DNA of 28,731 nt from JBPCIX01 sp051005875 (GCA_051005875.1 JBPCIX010000035.1:1-28731); one strand, 5' to 3'. Counted from the first letter of the stretch, positions 8,588 to 16,715 are shown. Made by a program: numbers and translations. The notes: generated from the letters alone by a model not told the origin.

Positions 8588-9497
8588 TAGACGCACTACC
8601 CATTAAATCAAACGCGGAAATATCCGCACCCTCAAGGGCCGCCCTGATTTTGGCTTTTTGATCCGGCGTCGCCGGAACCAGCGGCAGCCTGGGATCGCCG
8701 ACGGGGTGACCGATGATTTCCATAGCCGCCTTCAGCGGAATCGGGTTTGTGGTGAGTCCCATGATGTCGAAGACGGGCATCAGCGATAAGTGAATCTTGC
8801 GGGCCCCGGCCAGATCGCCTTCTTGATGCAAGCGAATCATCTTGGCTATTTCGGGCCCGGCCACATGCGCGGAGGTTGAAATTAGGCCGACGGCGCCCAC
8901 CGCCAGCCAGGGCAAGGTATCCCCGTCGTTGCCAGAGTAGAGCTCAAAACCATCGGGCGCCTGGGCAACTATTCGAGCGGCGCCCTGAGCGTCGCTGCAG
9001 GCGTCCTTGACGCCGACGATGTTGCTCACCCCGGCAAGTTCCATGATCGTGGCGTGTTCCATTTTGATACCCGATCTAATGGGAATGTCGTAGAGAATCA
9101 CGGGCATGTCCGTCGAAGCGGCAATTGCTTTGAAGTGGGCGATCAGCCCCGCTTGGGGAGGGCGGTTGTAATAAGGGGTCACGACTAAAACACCGTCGAC
9201 TCCCGCCTTTTCGGCGGTTTTTGTCAGATGCTCAGAATGCGCGGTGTCGTAAGTCCCGGTTCCGGCCACTACCTTGGTTTTGCCCGCTGTGGCCCCGACA
9301 ACAGCTCGCCACAATTCGTATTTTTCTTCGTCAGAAAGAGTCGCCGCCTCGCCGGTAGAGCCGCTAACTACCAGGCCGTCGGACCCATTTTCTGAAAGCC
9401 ACACAGCCAACTTCTCCGCGGTGGGCAGGTCAAGCTTCCCACTCGCGTCAAACGGAGTGACCATTGCAGTCAATAGATTGCCGAAGCGCCCGCTCAA
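8580..9497 (-). CDS. dapA: 4-hydroxy-tetrahydrodipicolinate synthase
   Basis: A TIM-barrel class I aldolase of 305 residues that condenses pyruvate with aspartate semialdehyde in the diaminopimelate/lysine pathway. By motif alignment the Schiff-base lysine is Lys164 (VGVKDACSD). Tyr110 (TPYYNRP), Tyr136 (LYDIP) and substrate-carboxylate Arg141 correspond to E. coli Tyr107, Tyr133 and Arg138. The usual GTTGE reads GSTGE (Ser47-Thr48), a conservative change at the position of catalytic Thr44 that is also seen in N-acetylneuraminate lyases. The adjacent dapB supports DapA. The start is a TTG at 9497 with AGGG about 11 bases upstream. It overlaps RNase J by 8 bases. Confidence 0.94.
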   Translation of the reverse strand: MSGRFGNLLTAMVTPFDASGKLDLPTAEKLAVWLSENGSDGLVVSGSTGEAATLSDEEKYELWRAVVGATAGKTKVVAGTGTYDTAHSEHLTKTAEKAGVDGVLVVTPYYNRPPQAGLIAHFKAIAASTDMPVILYDIPIRSGIKMEHATIMELAGVSNIVGVKDACSDAQGAARIVAQAPDGFELYSGNDGDTLPWLAVGAVGLISTSAHVAGPEIAKMIRLHQEGDLAGARKIHLSLMPVFDIMGLTTNPIPLKAAMEIIGHPVGDPRLPLVPATPDQKAKIRAALEGADISAFDLMGSASNG

Positions 9498-9536
9498 TTT
9501 TTGCGTGTCCCTTCGCTTAGTGGGGCTATAGGATTG

Positions 9537-9556
9537 CCCGCCAAGTTATTGGCGGG
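9537..9556 (-). repeat. Perfect 8-bp stem hairpin in the dapB-dapA gap
   Basis: CCCGCCAA (9537-9544) pairs perfectly with TTGGCGGG (9549-9556) around the loop GTTA. It lies 40 bases upstream of the dapA start on the minus strand. No T-tract follows, so a Rho-independent terminator is unlikely. It may be an mRNA processing, stability or regulatory element of the dapA leader. The 118-base gap is one of the few untranslated stretches in this block. Confidence 0.6.
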
Positions 9557-9615
9557 ATGCCCCAAATGATAACAATTGCAACATTGGTATACAGAACTAA
9601 CATTCCACGAGCGCA

Positions 9616-10419
9616 TTAGCGCAGATGGAGCAGTTCGTCCAAGCCCCTGGTGAGACCCCGATGTTTGGACACTTCACGAATTGCCAGCAGCACCCCGGGC
9701 ATGAAAGACGTACGGTCAGTGGTGTCGTGCCGGATCGACAACGTTTGACCCTCGCCTCCGAAAATGACTTCTTGATGGGCCACCAGACCGGGCAACCGCA
9801 GGCTGTGGATTCGGACTCCATCAAGCTCGGCCCCCCTGGCGCCGGCAAGGGTTTGCTTTAACTCCCCGGCATTTTCAGTCTCGTGTTGTACGTCTTCCAT
9901 CCTTCCCGCAATGATTGCCTCAGCCGTTTTAATCGCAGTCCCCGACGGCGAGTCGAGCTTGCCCTGGTGGTGAAGCTCGATTATTTCGGCGGAATCCATC
10001 CAGGCGGCAGCGAGCTTGGCGAAATACATCATCAATACCGCGCCGATCGCAAAGTTGGGCGCGACAAGTACATTTGCAGATGAGCTCTGGGCCAGTTCCT
10101 CGAAGCCATCCATTTCCTGCTCGCTGATCCCGGTCGTACCTACAACCACATGAACGGAGTGATTCAGGCACCATTCGACATTGCCGGCCACCGACGCCGA
10201 GTTCGTAAAGTCAACGGCGACGTCAACCGATTTGTCCTTAAGCTCATCAATGGCGGTAAGGGTTGTCCCCGGGTCTGTAATGCCGGTGTCGCCGCCTGGA
10301 TTGGGCTCGACTGCTGCGACCAGCTCCATGTCGGGGTCGTCTTTCACCGCGCGGCACACTTCCGACCCCATCCGGCCCCCGGCGCCGAGCACGGCGACTC
10401 TGATCACTTGATCGCCCAC
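9616..10419 (-). CDS. dapB: 4-hydroxy-tetrahydrodipicolinate reductase
   Basis: A 267-residue NAD(P)H-dependent reductase that converts the DapA product to tetrahydrodipicolinate. The nucleotide-binding GAGGRMG lies at residues 12-18. The substrate and catalytic segment ELHHQGKLDSPSGTA (His150, His151, Lys154, then DSPSGTA) is complete, as are VVGTTG and the APNFAIG segment. Two starts are possible. The GTG at 10419 has AAGGAG about 10 bases upstream. The GTG at 10407 gives the more family-like N terminus (VIRVAVLGA) and a 4-base GTGA overlap with the stop of the M16 peptidase gene. I report the first because of its ribosome binding site. Confidence 0.95.
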   Translation of the reverse strand: MGDQVIRVAVLGAGGRMGSEVCRAVKDDPDMELVAAVEPNPGGDTGITDPGTTLTAIDELKDKSVDVAVDFTNSASVAGNVEWCLNHSVHVVVGTTGISEQEMDGFEELAQSSSANVLVAPNFAIGAVLMMYFAKLAAAWMDSAEIIELHHQGKLDSPSGTAIKTAEAIIAGRMEDVQHETENAGELKQTLAGARGAELDGVRIHSLRLPGLVAHQEVIFGGEGQTLSIRHDTTDRTSFMPGVLLAIREVSKHRGLTRGLDELLHLR

Positions 10420-11660
10420 TCGGAAAAGTCTCCTTCATCGAACGGGCCCATCACAGTGAGAGCTCTGCGCTCAGGGGCCAAAAGGTCCCTGGCCACGGCC
10501 GCTATGTCGTCGAGGGTGACCGCGTCCACCCGGTTGATTATTTCGTCCATCGAGAGAATCTCGGCCCCCACAAGCTCGGACTTGCCAAGCCTGCTCATTC
10601 GGGAAGCCGGGTCCTCAAGTGCCATGACCATTGCCCCCTCGGTCGCCCCCTTGGCCCGCTTTAGCTCCTCCGCGGTGGCGCCGTCTGAAACTAGGCGATC
10701 AAGCTCCTCGGTCACCACCTCCAATAACCTGGGCACGTTCGAGGGAGCGGTGCCCGCATAAACCGCCCAGTCCCCGATCTCGCTGTACATGTTGCGATAG
10801 GAAAAGACCGAATAGGCAAGACCTCGTTTTTCACGCACTTGTTGGAACAGGCGCGACGACGTTCCGCATCCGAGCAAATTGTCGAGCACTCCCCAGGCGA
10901 ACCGCGAAGGATGGTCACGCTGGTAGCCGATTCCTCCCAAAACCACATGAGCTTGTTCGGTTGGTCGTCGAACAACTTTCAACCTCGTGGCCGGCTCCGG
11001 CTTTGCCGGGATTCTGGCCGGAGGGGGCCCTTCCTCGGCGCCAAATTCTGCATTGACCCACTCAACTATCTGTCCATGATCCACGCTGCCTGCGGCCGCG
11101 ATAACGATGTTGGGCGAATGATAACTCGCCCGATGGAAGTCCTGCAGGTTCTCCCGGGTAAGCGAGGCAACAGTCTCGGTGGTTCCCATGACCTCGCGGC
11201 CGAGGGAATGGTCGCCGAAAATTGCCTGGGTAAACACATCGTGAACCAGATCTTCGGGAGTGTCTTCGTGCATCGCCAGCTCTTCCAAAATGACGCTTCT
11301 TTCGCTGTCCACATCGTCGCCGCGCAGCATTGGGTGGCGAAGCATGTCGCCCAGCACCGAAAGAGACATCTCAATGTCGCGGTCCAAGACCCTGCTGTGA
11401 AAGCACGTGTACTCTTTCGCAGAGAATGCGTTGGCCTCGCCACCCACTGCATCGAACGCTTCGGCTATGTAGCGAGCACTGTATTTTTCAGTTCCCTTGA
11501 ATATCAAATGTTCCAGAAAATGCGTTGCGCCTTGAAGCTCGGGGGGCTCATCGCGTGACCCAATGCCGACCCAAAACCCAAGGGCGGCTGAGCGCACCTC
11601 GGACATTGCCTCGGTAAGCACCCGGGTTCCACCGGGCAGAACGGTCCGTTCGAACTTCAA
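10404..11660 (-). CDS. M16-family zinc metallopeptidase (processing-peptidase/insulinase-like)
   Basis: A 418-residue M16B-type peptidase. The inverted zinc motif HxxEH is present (HFLEH, His47, Glu50, His51), with the third zinc ligand about 76 residues downstream in ILEEL (Glu126/127). The second half carries the usual C-terminal R-Y-like elements (REKRGLAYSVFSY and the YAGTAP segment), so this is one full-length active subunit. The gene commonly follows pnp in Gram-positive bacteria, and its substrate in actinobacteria is not firmly known. The start is a TTG at 11660, 36 bases after the pnp stop and in the same frame; no clear ribosome binding site is seen. It overlaps dapB. Confidence 0.92.
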   Translation of the reverse strand: MKFERTVLPGGTRVLTEAMSEVRSAALGFWVGIGSRDEPPELQGATHFLEHLIFKGTEKYSARYIAEAFDAVGGEANAFSAKEYTCFHSRVLDRDIEMSLSVLGDMLRHPMLRGDDVDSERSVILEELAMHEDTPEDLVHDVFTQAIFGDHSLGREVMGTTETVASLTRENLQDFHRASYHSPNIVIAAAGSVDHGQIVEWVNAEFGAEEGPPPARIPAKPEPATRLKVVRRPTEQAHVVLGGIGYQRDHPSRFAWGVLDNLLGCGTSSRLFQQVREKRGLAYSVFSYRNMYSEIGDWAVYAGTAPSNVPRLLEVVTEELDRLVSDGATAEELKRAKGATEGAMVMALEDPASRMSRLGKSELVGAEILSMDEIINRVDAVTLDDIAAVARDLLAPERRALTVMGPFDEGDFSEWAIK

Positions 11661-11696
11661 ATTGTGCGGTTCAGCCGGAGCGCACCGAAGGGCACG

Positions 11697-14003
11697 CTAC
11701 CGATTGGGCCGGTCACGCCGGTCACCGTCTCTGCGCGGCCCGCGGTCGCGGCCGCCGCCCCCATCGCGTCTCGGGCCCCGGTCGCCGCCTTCGCGCCGTG
11801 CCGGCCGCGGGTTGCGCTCTTCGTAGTCCGCCGGCAACTCCGCCAAACGCGGCGGAGGGTTGACGGGCTTGAGCGAAATCTTGCCGCGAGCGTCAATTTC
11901 GGTTACCTCGACCTCGAGATCATCACCTTCGCTCAGGACGTCCTCCACCCTGGCGAGGCGAATGTCGCCGCCCAGCTTCGAAATGTGGACCAGGCCGTCG
12001 GTGCCTCCGACCAGGTTGACAAATGCGCCGAATTCCATGATCTTCACGACCTTGCCGCTAAAGCGCTCGCCGGGCTCAGGGACATGGGGGTTCGCAAGCT
12101 CATCTATCCGGCGGCGCGCTTCAAGTGCAGGACCTTCCTCGGTCGCGCCGATCCTAACCGTCCCGTCATCCTCGATATCAATTTCGACTCCGGTAGAGGC
12201 GATGATGTCGTTGATTCGCTTACCCTTCGGCCCAATTACTTCGCCGATTTTGTCGATGGGAATCTTGAAAGCAATGATCCGCGGAGCGTTTTGGTTTAGC
12301 TCGGACCGGGTAGCTGGCATGACTTCGAGCATCTTGCCGAGAATGAACAGTCGAGCGTCCTTCGCCTGGCTGAGAGCGGCGGTTAGAACGTGTGAAGGGA
12401 TTCCGGAAATCTTGGTGTCAAGCTGAAGAGCCGTAACCATCGTTTCGGTACCCGCAACCTTAAAGTCCATATCGCCGTACGCATCCTCCGCCCCCAAAAT
12501 GTCGGTCAGGGTCACGAACTTGTCGCCTTCGTTGATCAGGCCCATGGCGACACCCGCGACAGGCTTTTTGATCGGAACGCCGCAGTCCATCAATGAAAGC
12601 GTAGAAGCGCAAACGCTGGCCATCGACGTGGAGCCGTTCGAAGACAGAACCTCGCTCACAACCCGAAGAGCGTAAGGGAATTCCTGGTCGTCGGGAATAA
12701 CCGGCAACAGGGCTCTTTCAGCGAGTGCGCCGTGCCCGATCTCGCGACGCTTCGGGCCGCGCATGAAGCCGGTTTCGCCCGTCGAAAATGGCGGGAAATT
12801 GTAGTTGTGCATGTAACGCTTTGAGTCTTCGACTCCAAGGTCGTCGAGCATCTGGCTCATTTTCAACATGCCAAGGGTTACCGTTGAAAGAACCTGAGTC
12901 TGTCCCCGGTTGAAAAGCCCCGTTCCATGAACCCTCGGAATGATCCCGACTTCGCAAGAAATCGGGCGGACGTCGGTCAGGCCACGGCCGTCGATGCGAA
13001 CGCCCTTTTCCAGGATCCGCTGGCGAACCATCTTCTTATTCTGCTTCGAAAATACGGCCGATACTTCCTTGCTTCGGTCGGGGAATTCTTCCGATGTCGC
13101 TTCGGCGAGCGCTGTCTTAATCTCATCGATCTGGCTCTCGCGGTCGGCCTTGTCGGCAACCTCGAGAGCGGCTGCAAGCTTGCTCTCGGTGAGCTCGGCC
13201 ACTCTGGCGGCCAGCGCGGCATCGGGTGCGCCCTCAATTGCCCACTTGGTGGTCTGCTGCTTAACCCCGGCTGCGGCAACCAATTCTTCCTGAAGCTCAA
13301 TCGCTTCGAGGATGTACTGCTTCGCCTGCTCCAGGCCTTCGGCAACCACATCTTCGTTGACTTCGGGAGCACCTTCGGCCACAAGAACAAGAGCATCTTC
13401 GGTGGCACCCGCTTCGACCATCAGGATGTCGGCTTCGCCGGCACTATTTTTCCGGCCCGCAACAACAATTTCGAAGGTCCCGTCCAGCGATTCGTCAAAT
13501 GTGGGGTTCGCAGTCCATGTTCCATCGATGTGGGCAAGACGCACTGCGCCCACCGGGCCCTCAAAGGGAATACCCGAGAGCATCAGCGCCGCCGAAGCGG
13601 CATTGATAGCAAGTACATCAAAGGGATTCTCGCCGTCGACGGCCGAAACAATGCCCACCACGTGAACGTCGTTGCGGAATCCATCTGGGAAGCAAGGCCT
13701 TAGCGGCCGGTCAATCAGGCGGCAAGTAAGAATCGCCTTCTCGCTGGCTCGGCCCTCACGGCGGAAGAATCCGCCGGGGATCTTTCCGGCTGCGTACATG
13801 CGCTCTTCGATGTCGACCGTCAAGGGGAAAAAGTCTGTCCCCTCGCGGGGCGCTTTCGCCGCGGTAACGGCCATGATGATGGTGCTTTCGCCCTGCTGCG
13901 CCATCACTGCGCCGTCGGCAAGGCCGGCGACCCGGCCCGTCTCGAATCTAACGACCGGTTCGCCGATCTTGCGCTCAACTGAATGAATGGTTTTTGATTC
14001 CAA
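11697..14003 (-). CDS. pnp: Polyribonucleotide nucleotidyltransferase (PNPase)
   Basis: A 768-residue phosphorolytic 3'-to-5' exoribonuclease. It has two RNase PH-like cores (the first includes FFPLTVDIEERMYAAGKIPGG and FRREGR; the second includes RPISCEVG and FNRGQTQVLS) around an all-helical domain. A KH domain (about 575-640, IGEVIGPKGKRI) and an S1 domain (about 645-715, FSGKVVKIMEFGAFV) follow. It ends in a tail of about 50 residues rich in Arg, Gly and Asp (repeats of GGDRGPRRDGG type), which probably aids RNA binding. The start is a TTG at 14003, fixed by a perfect AGGAGG 6 bases upstream. It is downstream of rpsO, as in most bacteria. Confidence 0.97.
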   Translation of the reverse strand: MESKTIHSVERKIGEPVVRFETGRVAGLADGAVMAQQGESTIIMAVTAAKAPREGTDFFPLTVDIEERMYAAGKIPGGFFRREGRASEKAILTCRLIDRPLRPCFPDGFRNDVHVVGIVSAVDGENPFDVLAINAASAALMLSGIPFEGPVGAVRLAHIDGTWTANPTFDESLDGTFEIVVAGRKNSAGEADILMVEAGATEDALVLVAEGAPEVNEDVVAEGLEQAKQYILEAIELQEELVAAAGVKQQTTKWAIEGAPDAALAARVAELTESKLAAALEVADKADRESQIDEIKTALAEATSEEFPDRSKEVSAVFSKQNKKMVRQRILEKGVRIDGRGLTDVRPISCEVGIIPRVHGTGLFNRGQTQVLSTVTLGMLKMSQMLDDLGVEDSKRYMHNYNFPPFSTGETGFMRGPKRREIGHGALAERALLPVIPDDQEFPYALRVVSEVLSSNGSTSMASVCASTLSLMDCGVPIKKPVAGVAMGLINEGDKFVTLTDILGAEDAYGDMDFKVAGTETMVTALQLDTKISGIPSHVLTAALSQAKDARLFILGKMLEVMPATRSELNQNAPRIIAFKIPIDKIGEVIGPKGKRINDIIASTGVEIDIEDDGTVRIGATEEGPALEARRRIDELANPHVPEPGERFSGKVVKIMEFGAFVNLVGGTDGLVHISKLGGDIRLARVEDVLSEGDDLEVEVTEIDARGKISLKPVNPPPRLAELPADYEERNPRPARREGGDRGPRRDGGGGRDRGPRRDGDRRDRPNR

Positions 14004-14009
14004 AGCTGA

Positions 14010-14015
14010 CCTCCT
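14010..14015 (-). promoter_or_regulatory. Ribosome binding site of pnp (decides a TTG start)
   Basis: AGGAGG on the minus strand, 6 bases before the TTG at 14003. This near-ideal site supports the TTG start over later ATG codons. Confidence 0.85.
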
Positions 14016-14022
14016 GGATTGT

Positions 14023-14060
14023 TGAGGCCTGTAAGGATTTACGACCCTTTATGGGCCTCA
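14023..14060 (-). repeat. Inverted repeat in the rpsO-pnp intergenic region
   Basis: TGAGGCC (14023-14029) and GGCCTCA (14054-14060) form a 7-bp stem around a 24-base loop. It lies in the 125-base gap between rpsO and pnp, on the minus strand just ahead of the pnp ribosome binding site. In E. coli the corresponding region carries an RNase III-processed hairpin used in PNPase autoregulation; the same role here is only an inference. Confidence 0.45.
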
Positions 14061-14128
14061 GTCTTGGTTTAACTACTTGTGTTTGCTATTCCTCTTGACG
14101 TCTTTTGACTGAAGCTAGAAAAGTTTGG

Positions 14129-14398
14129 TTAGCGACGAAGGCCCAGCTTCACGATCAAAGCACGGTACCGCTCGATGTCTTCCTTCTTCAAGTATTCAAG
14201 AAGGCGCTTGCGACGCCCAACCAGGCGCAGCAGGCCGCGCCGAGTTGCGTGATCGCCCGTGTGGACCTTCAGGTGCTCCGTCAGGTCCGCTATGCGAGTA
14301 GACATAATGGAAACCTGGACCTCGGGAGAACCCGTATCCAGGTCGTTACGCCGATGTTCGGCTATGACGGTTGCTTTTCGAGCGAGATCTAGTGGCAT
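14129..14398 (-). CDS. rpsO: 30S ribosomal protein S15
   Basis: An 89-residue S15 of standard length, binding 16S rRNA and the S6/S18 platform. Diagnostic segments are DTGSPEVQVSIMSTRIADLTEHLKVH, split here as DTGSPEVQ and RIADLTEHLK, with HATRRGLLRLVGRRKRLLEYL shown by HATRRGLL and RRKRLLEYL. The ATG at 14398 has AAGGG about 5 bases upstream. A leader of about 100 bases separates it from ribF, enough for a translational-feedback structure, but I could not identify a specific S15-binding fold there. It lies between ribF and pnp, the conserved order. Confidence 0.97.
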   Translation of the reverse strand: MPLDLARKATVIAEHRRNDLDTGSPEVQVSIMSTRIADLTEHLKVHTGDHATRRGLLRLVGRRKRLLEYLKKEDIERYRALIVKLGLRR

Positions 14399-14501
14399 GC
14401 AGCCCTTGATAGAAGTTGAGATAGGTCGGTCAGATACGTGGTTCAGGTATGTAGAGTTGTCTTGATGCTACCACGCCCTGCGAACCGATCACGTCCCGGC
14501 A

Positions 14502-15425
14502 CTAACGAGCCTCGAAGCGTCGGACTTGGGCTACGTCTTCGGATATTGCCTCGGTTAGATCGGCGGGGGTTTGGAATTGGATGTGGTCTCTTATGCGGTG
14601 GTTGAATTCGAATTCGGCTTCCCGGCCGTACAAGTCGCCGTCGAAATCTAGGATGTAGGCCTCCACCGATTCTTCGCCTTCGCCGAAGGTGGGATTGGAG
14701 CCGATGCTCATGGCGGCAACCATTCTTCCGCCTCCGGTCAAAACGTGGCCGGCGTAGATCCCCGGGCCGGGAACGCACAATGAGTACTCCGGCAGAAGGT
14801 TGGCCGTGGGATACCCGATGGCTTCGCCCCTTCCCGCCCCCCGGACGACGCTGCCTGCAAGGCAGTACGCCCGGCCCAGGGCTTGGTTAGCCCATTCAAG
14901 GTCTCCCTGCTTAAGGGCATGTCGGACGGCCGTGCTGGAAACCGTCCTGCCCTGAACTTTGCGCAAGCGCGGGCTCTGGACCTCGAATCGGAATCTTTGC
15001 CCGAACGATCGGAGCATCCTGACGTTACCCCTTGCAAGGTGGCCGAAGCGAAAATTGCCCCCGACCACTACAGAGTTGAGATTCAACCTGCCGACCAGCA
15101 GCGACTGAATAAACTCCTCCGGCTCGATCAACGAAAACTCCCGCGTAAAGGGCAAAATCCAAAGCTGTTCGATACCTGCGGCCGCCAGCAGCTCGATCTT
15201 GGTTTCGGCGGTTATGAGCAGGTCGGGCGCCTGACCCCGAAGAACCATCTGAGGATGAGGTTCGAAAGTAACAACAGTTGACTTCGCCGAATGCTGTTCA
15301 GCCAATGCCAGCACTCGCTCAATCAGGGCCTGGTGCCCCCTGTGCACAGCATAGAAATTCCCGATAGTAGCCGCAGCCGGAGCAGCCCCATCTGGCAATC
15401 CCTCCATTCCATAAAATATTTTCAT
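14502..15425 (-). CDS. ribF: Bifunctional riboflavin kinase/FAD synthetase
   Basis: A 307-residue bifunctional enzyme that makes FMN from riboflavin and then FAD. The N-terminal nucleotidyltransferase domain (about 1-180) has the GNFxxVHRGH motif with His28 and His31, plus VTFEPHP, GGNFRFG and the late SSTAVRHALKQGD. The C-terminal riboflavin kinase domain (about 185-305) has GYPTANL and SIGSNPTFG. The usual FDGVHRGH reads FYAVHRGH (Tyr25, Ala26), an unusual change next to the ATP phosphate-binding histidines. The ATG at 15425 has GGAAGG about 11 bases upstream. The truB-ribF-rpsO order is conserved in many bacteria. Confidence 0.94.
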   Translation of the reverse strand: MKIFYGMEGLPDGAAPAAATIGNFYAVHRGHQALIERVLALAEQHSAKSTVVTFEPHPQMVLRGQAPDLLITAETKIELLAAAGIEQLWILPFTREFSLIEPEEFIQSLLVGRLNLNSVVVGGNFRFGHLARGNVRMLRSFGQRFRFEVQSPRLRKVQGRTVSSTAVRHALKQGDLEWANQALGRAYCLAGSVVRGAGRGEAIGYPTANLLPEYSLCVPGPGIYAGHVLTGGGRMVAAMSIGSNPTFGEGEESVEAYILDFDGDLYGREAEFEFNHRIRDHIQFQTPADLTEAISEDVAQVRRFEAR

Positions 15426-15489
15426 CCCATAGGCCCTTCCTTACTGGAATTCTCAAGGGATCGGTGGGGGGCGGGTTCCTGAGGGTGAT

Positions 15490-15535
15490 TCATCGGCCCC
15501 GAGACGGCTTCATACCACCAGGGTACGGCCGATGA
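15490..15535 (-). repeat. Inverted repeat (9-bp arms) in the truB-ribF gap
   Basis: TCATCGGCC (15490-15498) and GGCCGATGA (15527-15535) are perfectly complementary around a 28-base loop, on the leader side of ribF about 65 bases before its ATG. A further partial complement (CCTGAGG and CCTCA flanks) could support an alternative fold. No T-tract follows. It does not match the FMN riboswitch core that I know. Confidence 0.5.
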
Positions 15536-15584
15536 GGTCCCCCGGAGGGCGATGATCCTCAAGAAACTACACCACGCCGATCCC

Positions 15585-15623
15585 GTCGGACGGACGGCCA
15601 ACGCAATCGGGTCGGACGGACGG
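15585..15623. repeat. Direct repeat of a 13-mer (GTCGGACGGACGG) downstream of truB
   Basis: The 13-base word GTCGGACGGACGG occurs at 15585-15597 and again at 15611-15623, with 13 bases between, ending 6 bases before the truB stop codon on the minus strand. Function is unknown; possibly slippage-derived. Confidence 0.6.
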
Positions 15624-15629
15624 GTCAGA

Positions 15630-16715
15630 CTAGCCGACTAAAACAGCGGCCGGCATTAGGCCCTTTTTGCTTCGACGGTAGACGGCTATTAGGTTGCCCT
15701 CCAGGTCCAACACTGCAACCGGGACTCCGGCTGTCATTCCTGCTTCATGCGCTGGGCGATCGCCGGGACGAGGCTGGGCCATCAAAGGCAATTCCCCCGA
15801 CCGCGTTGGCATTAATCCTCCCGCCATACCCAGGCCGAGGCCCGCGGGTTCGGTGCCCGGCCCCGGCAGGAACTGGGGCAATGGCGTTCCGCGGATTGTT
15901 GGAACCTCCGCCTCTTGCGGTTTAGGCTTCGCTTGGCCGATGCCTGCGATCGGCCGGCCGTGGGTCACCGCTGCCAACTCGTCGCCCTCAACCGTTACCT
16001 CAGGAAAGTCCCTCATCGCTTGACGCATGGTGAGCAGTTTGGCTATGCAACCCTCCAGACTCGAACGTTCAAGTTCCCGCAAGTCCAGGACGTCGGCTTC
16101 GGTGAACGAGCCGATTGACAGGCGCCTGATGCTGGTCACGTGACCACCGACTCCCAGGCGGTCCCCGATATCGGATACCAATGTCCTAATGAAAGTCCCG
16201 CTGGAACATTTCACAAAAATTCTGGCCGTTTGGGCCGTCTCGTCGAACCGATCGACCAACAACTCATAGGTCCTGACGGTCCTTGCGGGGCGATCGACCT
16301 CTTCTCCGCGGCGCGCGGCCTTGTATAGGGGTTCGCCGTCGATTTTGACCGCCGAAACCATAGGAGGGATCTGCTGAATTTCGCCTTCGAACTGAGCCGT
16401 CATGGCTTCGACGTCAGCCACGGTGAGGCTCGAGGGCTTGGTCGCAACTACCTCACCCGAGGAATCCTGGGTCGAGGTTGAGACTCCGAATTTCGCCTCC
16501 GCCCGATACGACTTGGGCAGGTTCTGCAAGAAAGGCGCAAGCCGGGTTGCTTTGCCGAGAGCCAGGAGCAAGACCCCGGTGGCATCGGGGTCGAGAGTGC
16601 CCGAGTGACCAACCTTGCTCATCTGGTAAATCTTTCGGACCTGGTCAACAACGTCGTGCGAGGTGCACCCGGCCGGCTTGTCGACGACCAGCAGGCCGCT
16701 CGGCGTCTCAGTCAT
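15630..16715 (-). CDS. truB: tRNA pseudouridine(55) synthase, with a Pro/Gly-rich insert
   Basis: TruB makes pseudouridine 55 in the T-loop of tRNA. The catalytic Asp42 lies in GHSGTLDPDATG. Other family segments are PSKSYRAE-like LPKSYRAEAKFG, QIPPMVSAVKIDG, YKAARRGE and CSSGTFIRTLVSDIG. At 361 residues it is longer than the usual 290-310. The excess is a Pro/Gly/Met-rich stretch at about 259-329, set inside the C-terminal PUA-like domain, which then resumes with VAVLDLEGNLIAVYR. The start ATG lies in an 8-base overlap (ATGACTGA) with the end of the DHH phosphoesterase gene, so translation is probably coupled. Confidence 0.96.
   Translation of the reverse strand: MTETPSGLLVVDKPAGCTSHDVVDQVRKIYQMSKVGHSGTLDPDATGVLLLALGKATRLAPFLQNLPKSYRAEAKFGVSTSTQDSSGEVVATKPSSLTVADVEAMTAQFEGEIQQIPPMVSAVKIDGEPLYKAARRGEEVDRPARTVRTYELLVDRFDETAQTARIFVKCSSGTFIRTLVSDIGDRLGVGGHVTSIRRLSIGSFTEADVLDLRELERSSLEGCIAKLLTMRQAMRDFPEVTVEGDELAAVTHGRPIAGIGQAKPKPQEAEVPTIRGTPLPQFLPGPGTEPAGLGLGMAGGLMPTRSGELPLMAQPRPGDRPAHEAGMTAGVPVAVLDLEGNLIAVYRRSKKGLMPAAVLVG

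Noticed and set aside
12927..13703. A 258-codon plus-strand frame inside pnp
   Set aside because: It is a shadow of the PNPase gene, arising from codon bias in GC-rich sequence.
15426..15629. FMN riboswitch ahead of ribF
   Set aside because: The conserved FMN-element core sequences that I know are not visible, and the inverted repeat does not fit that fold.
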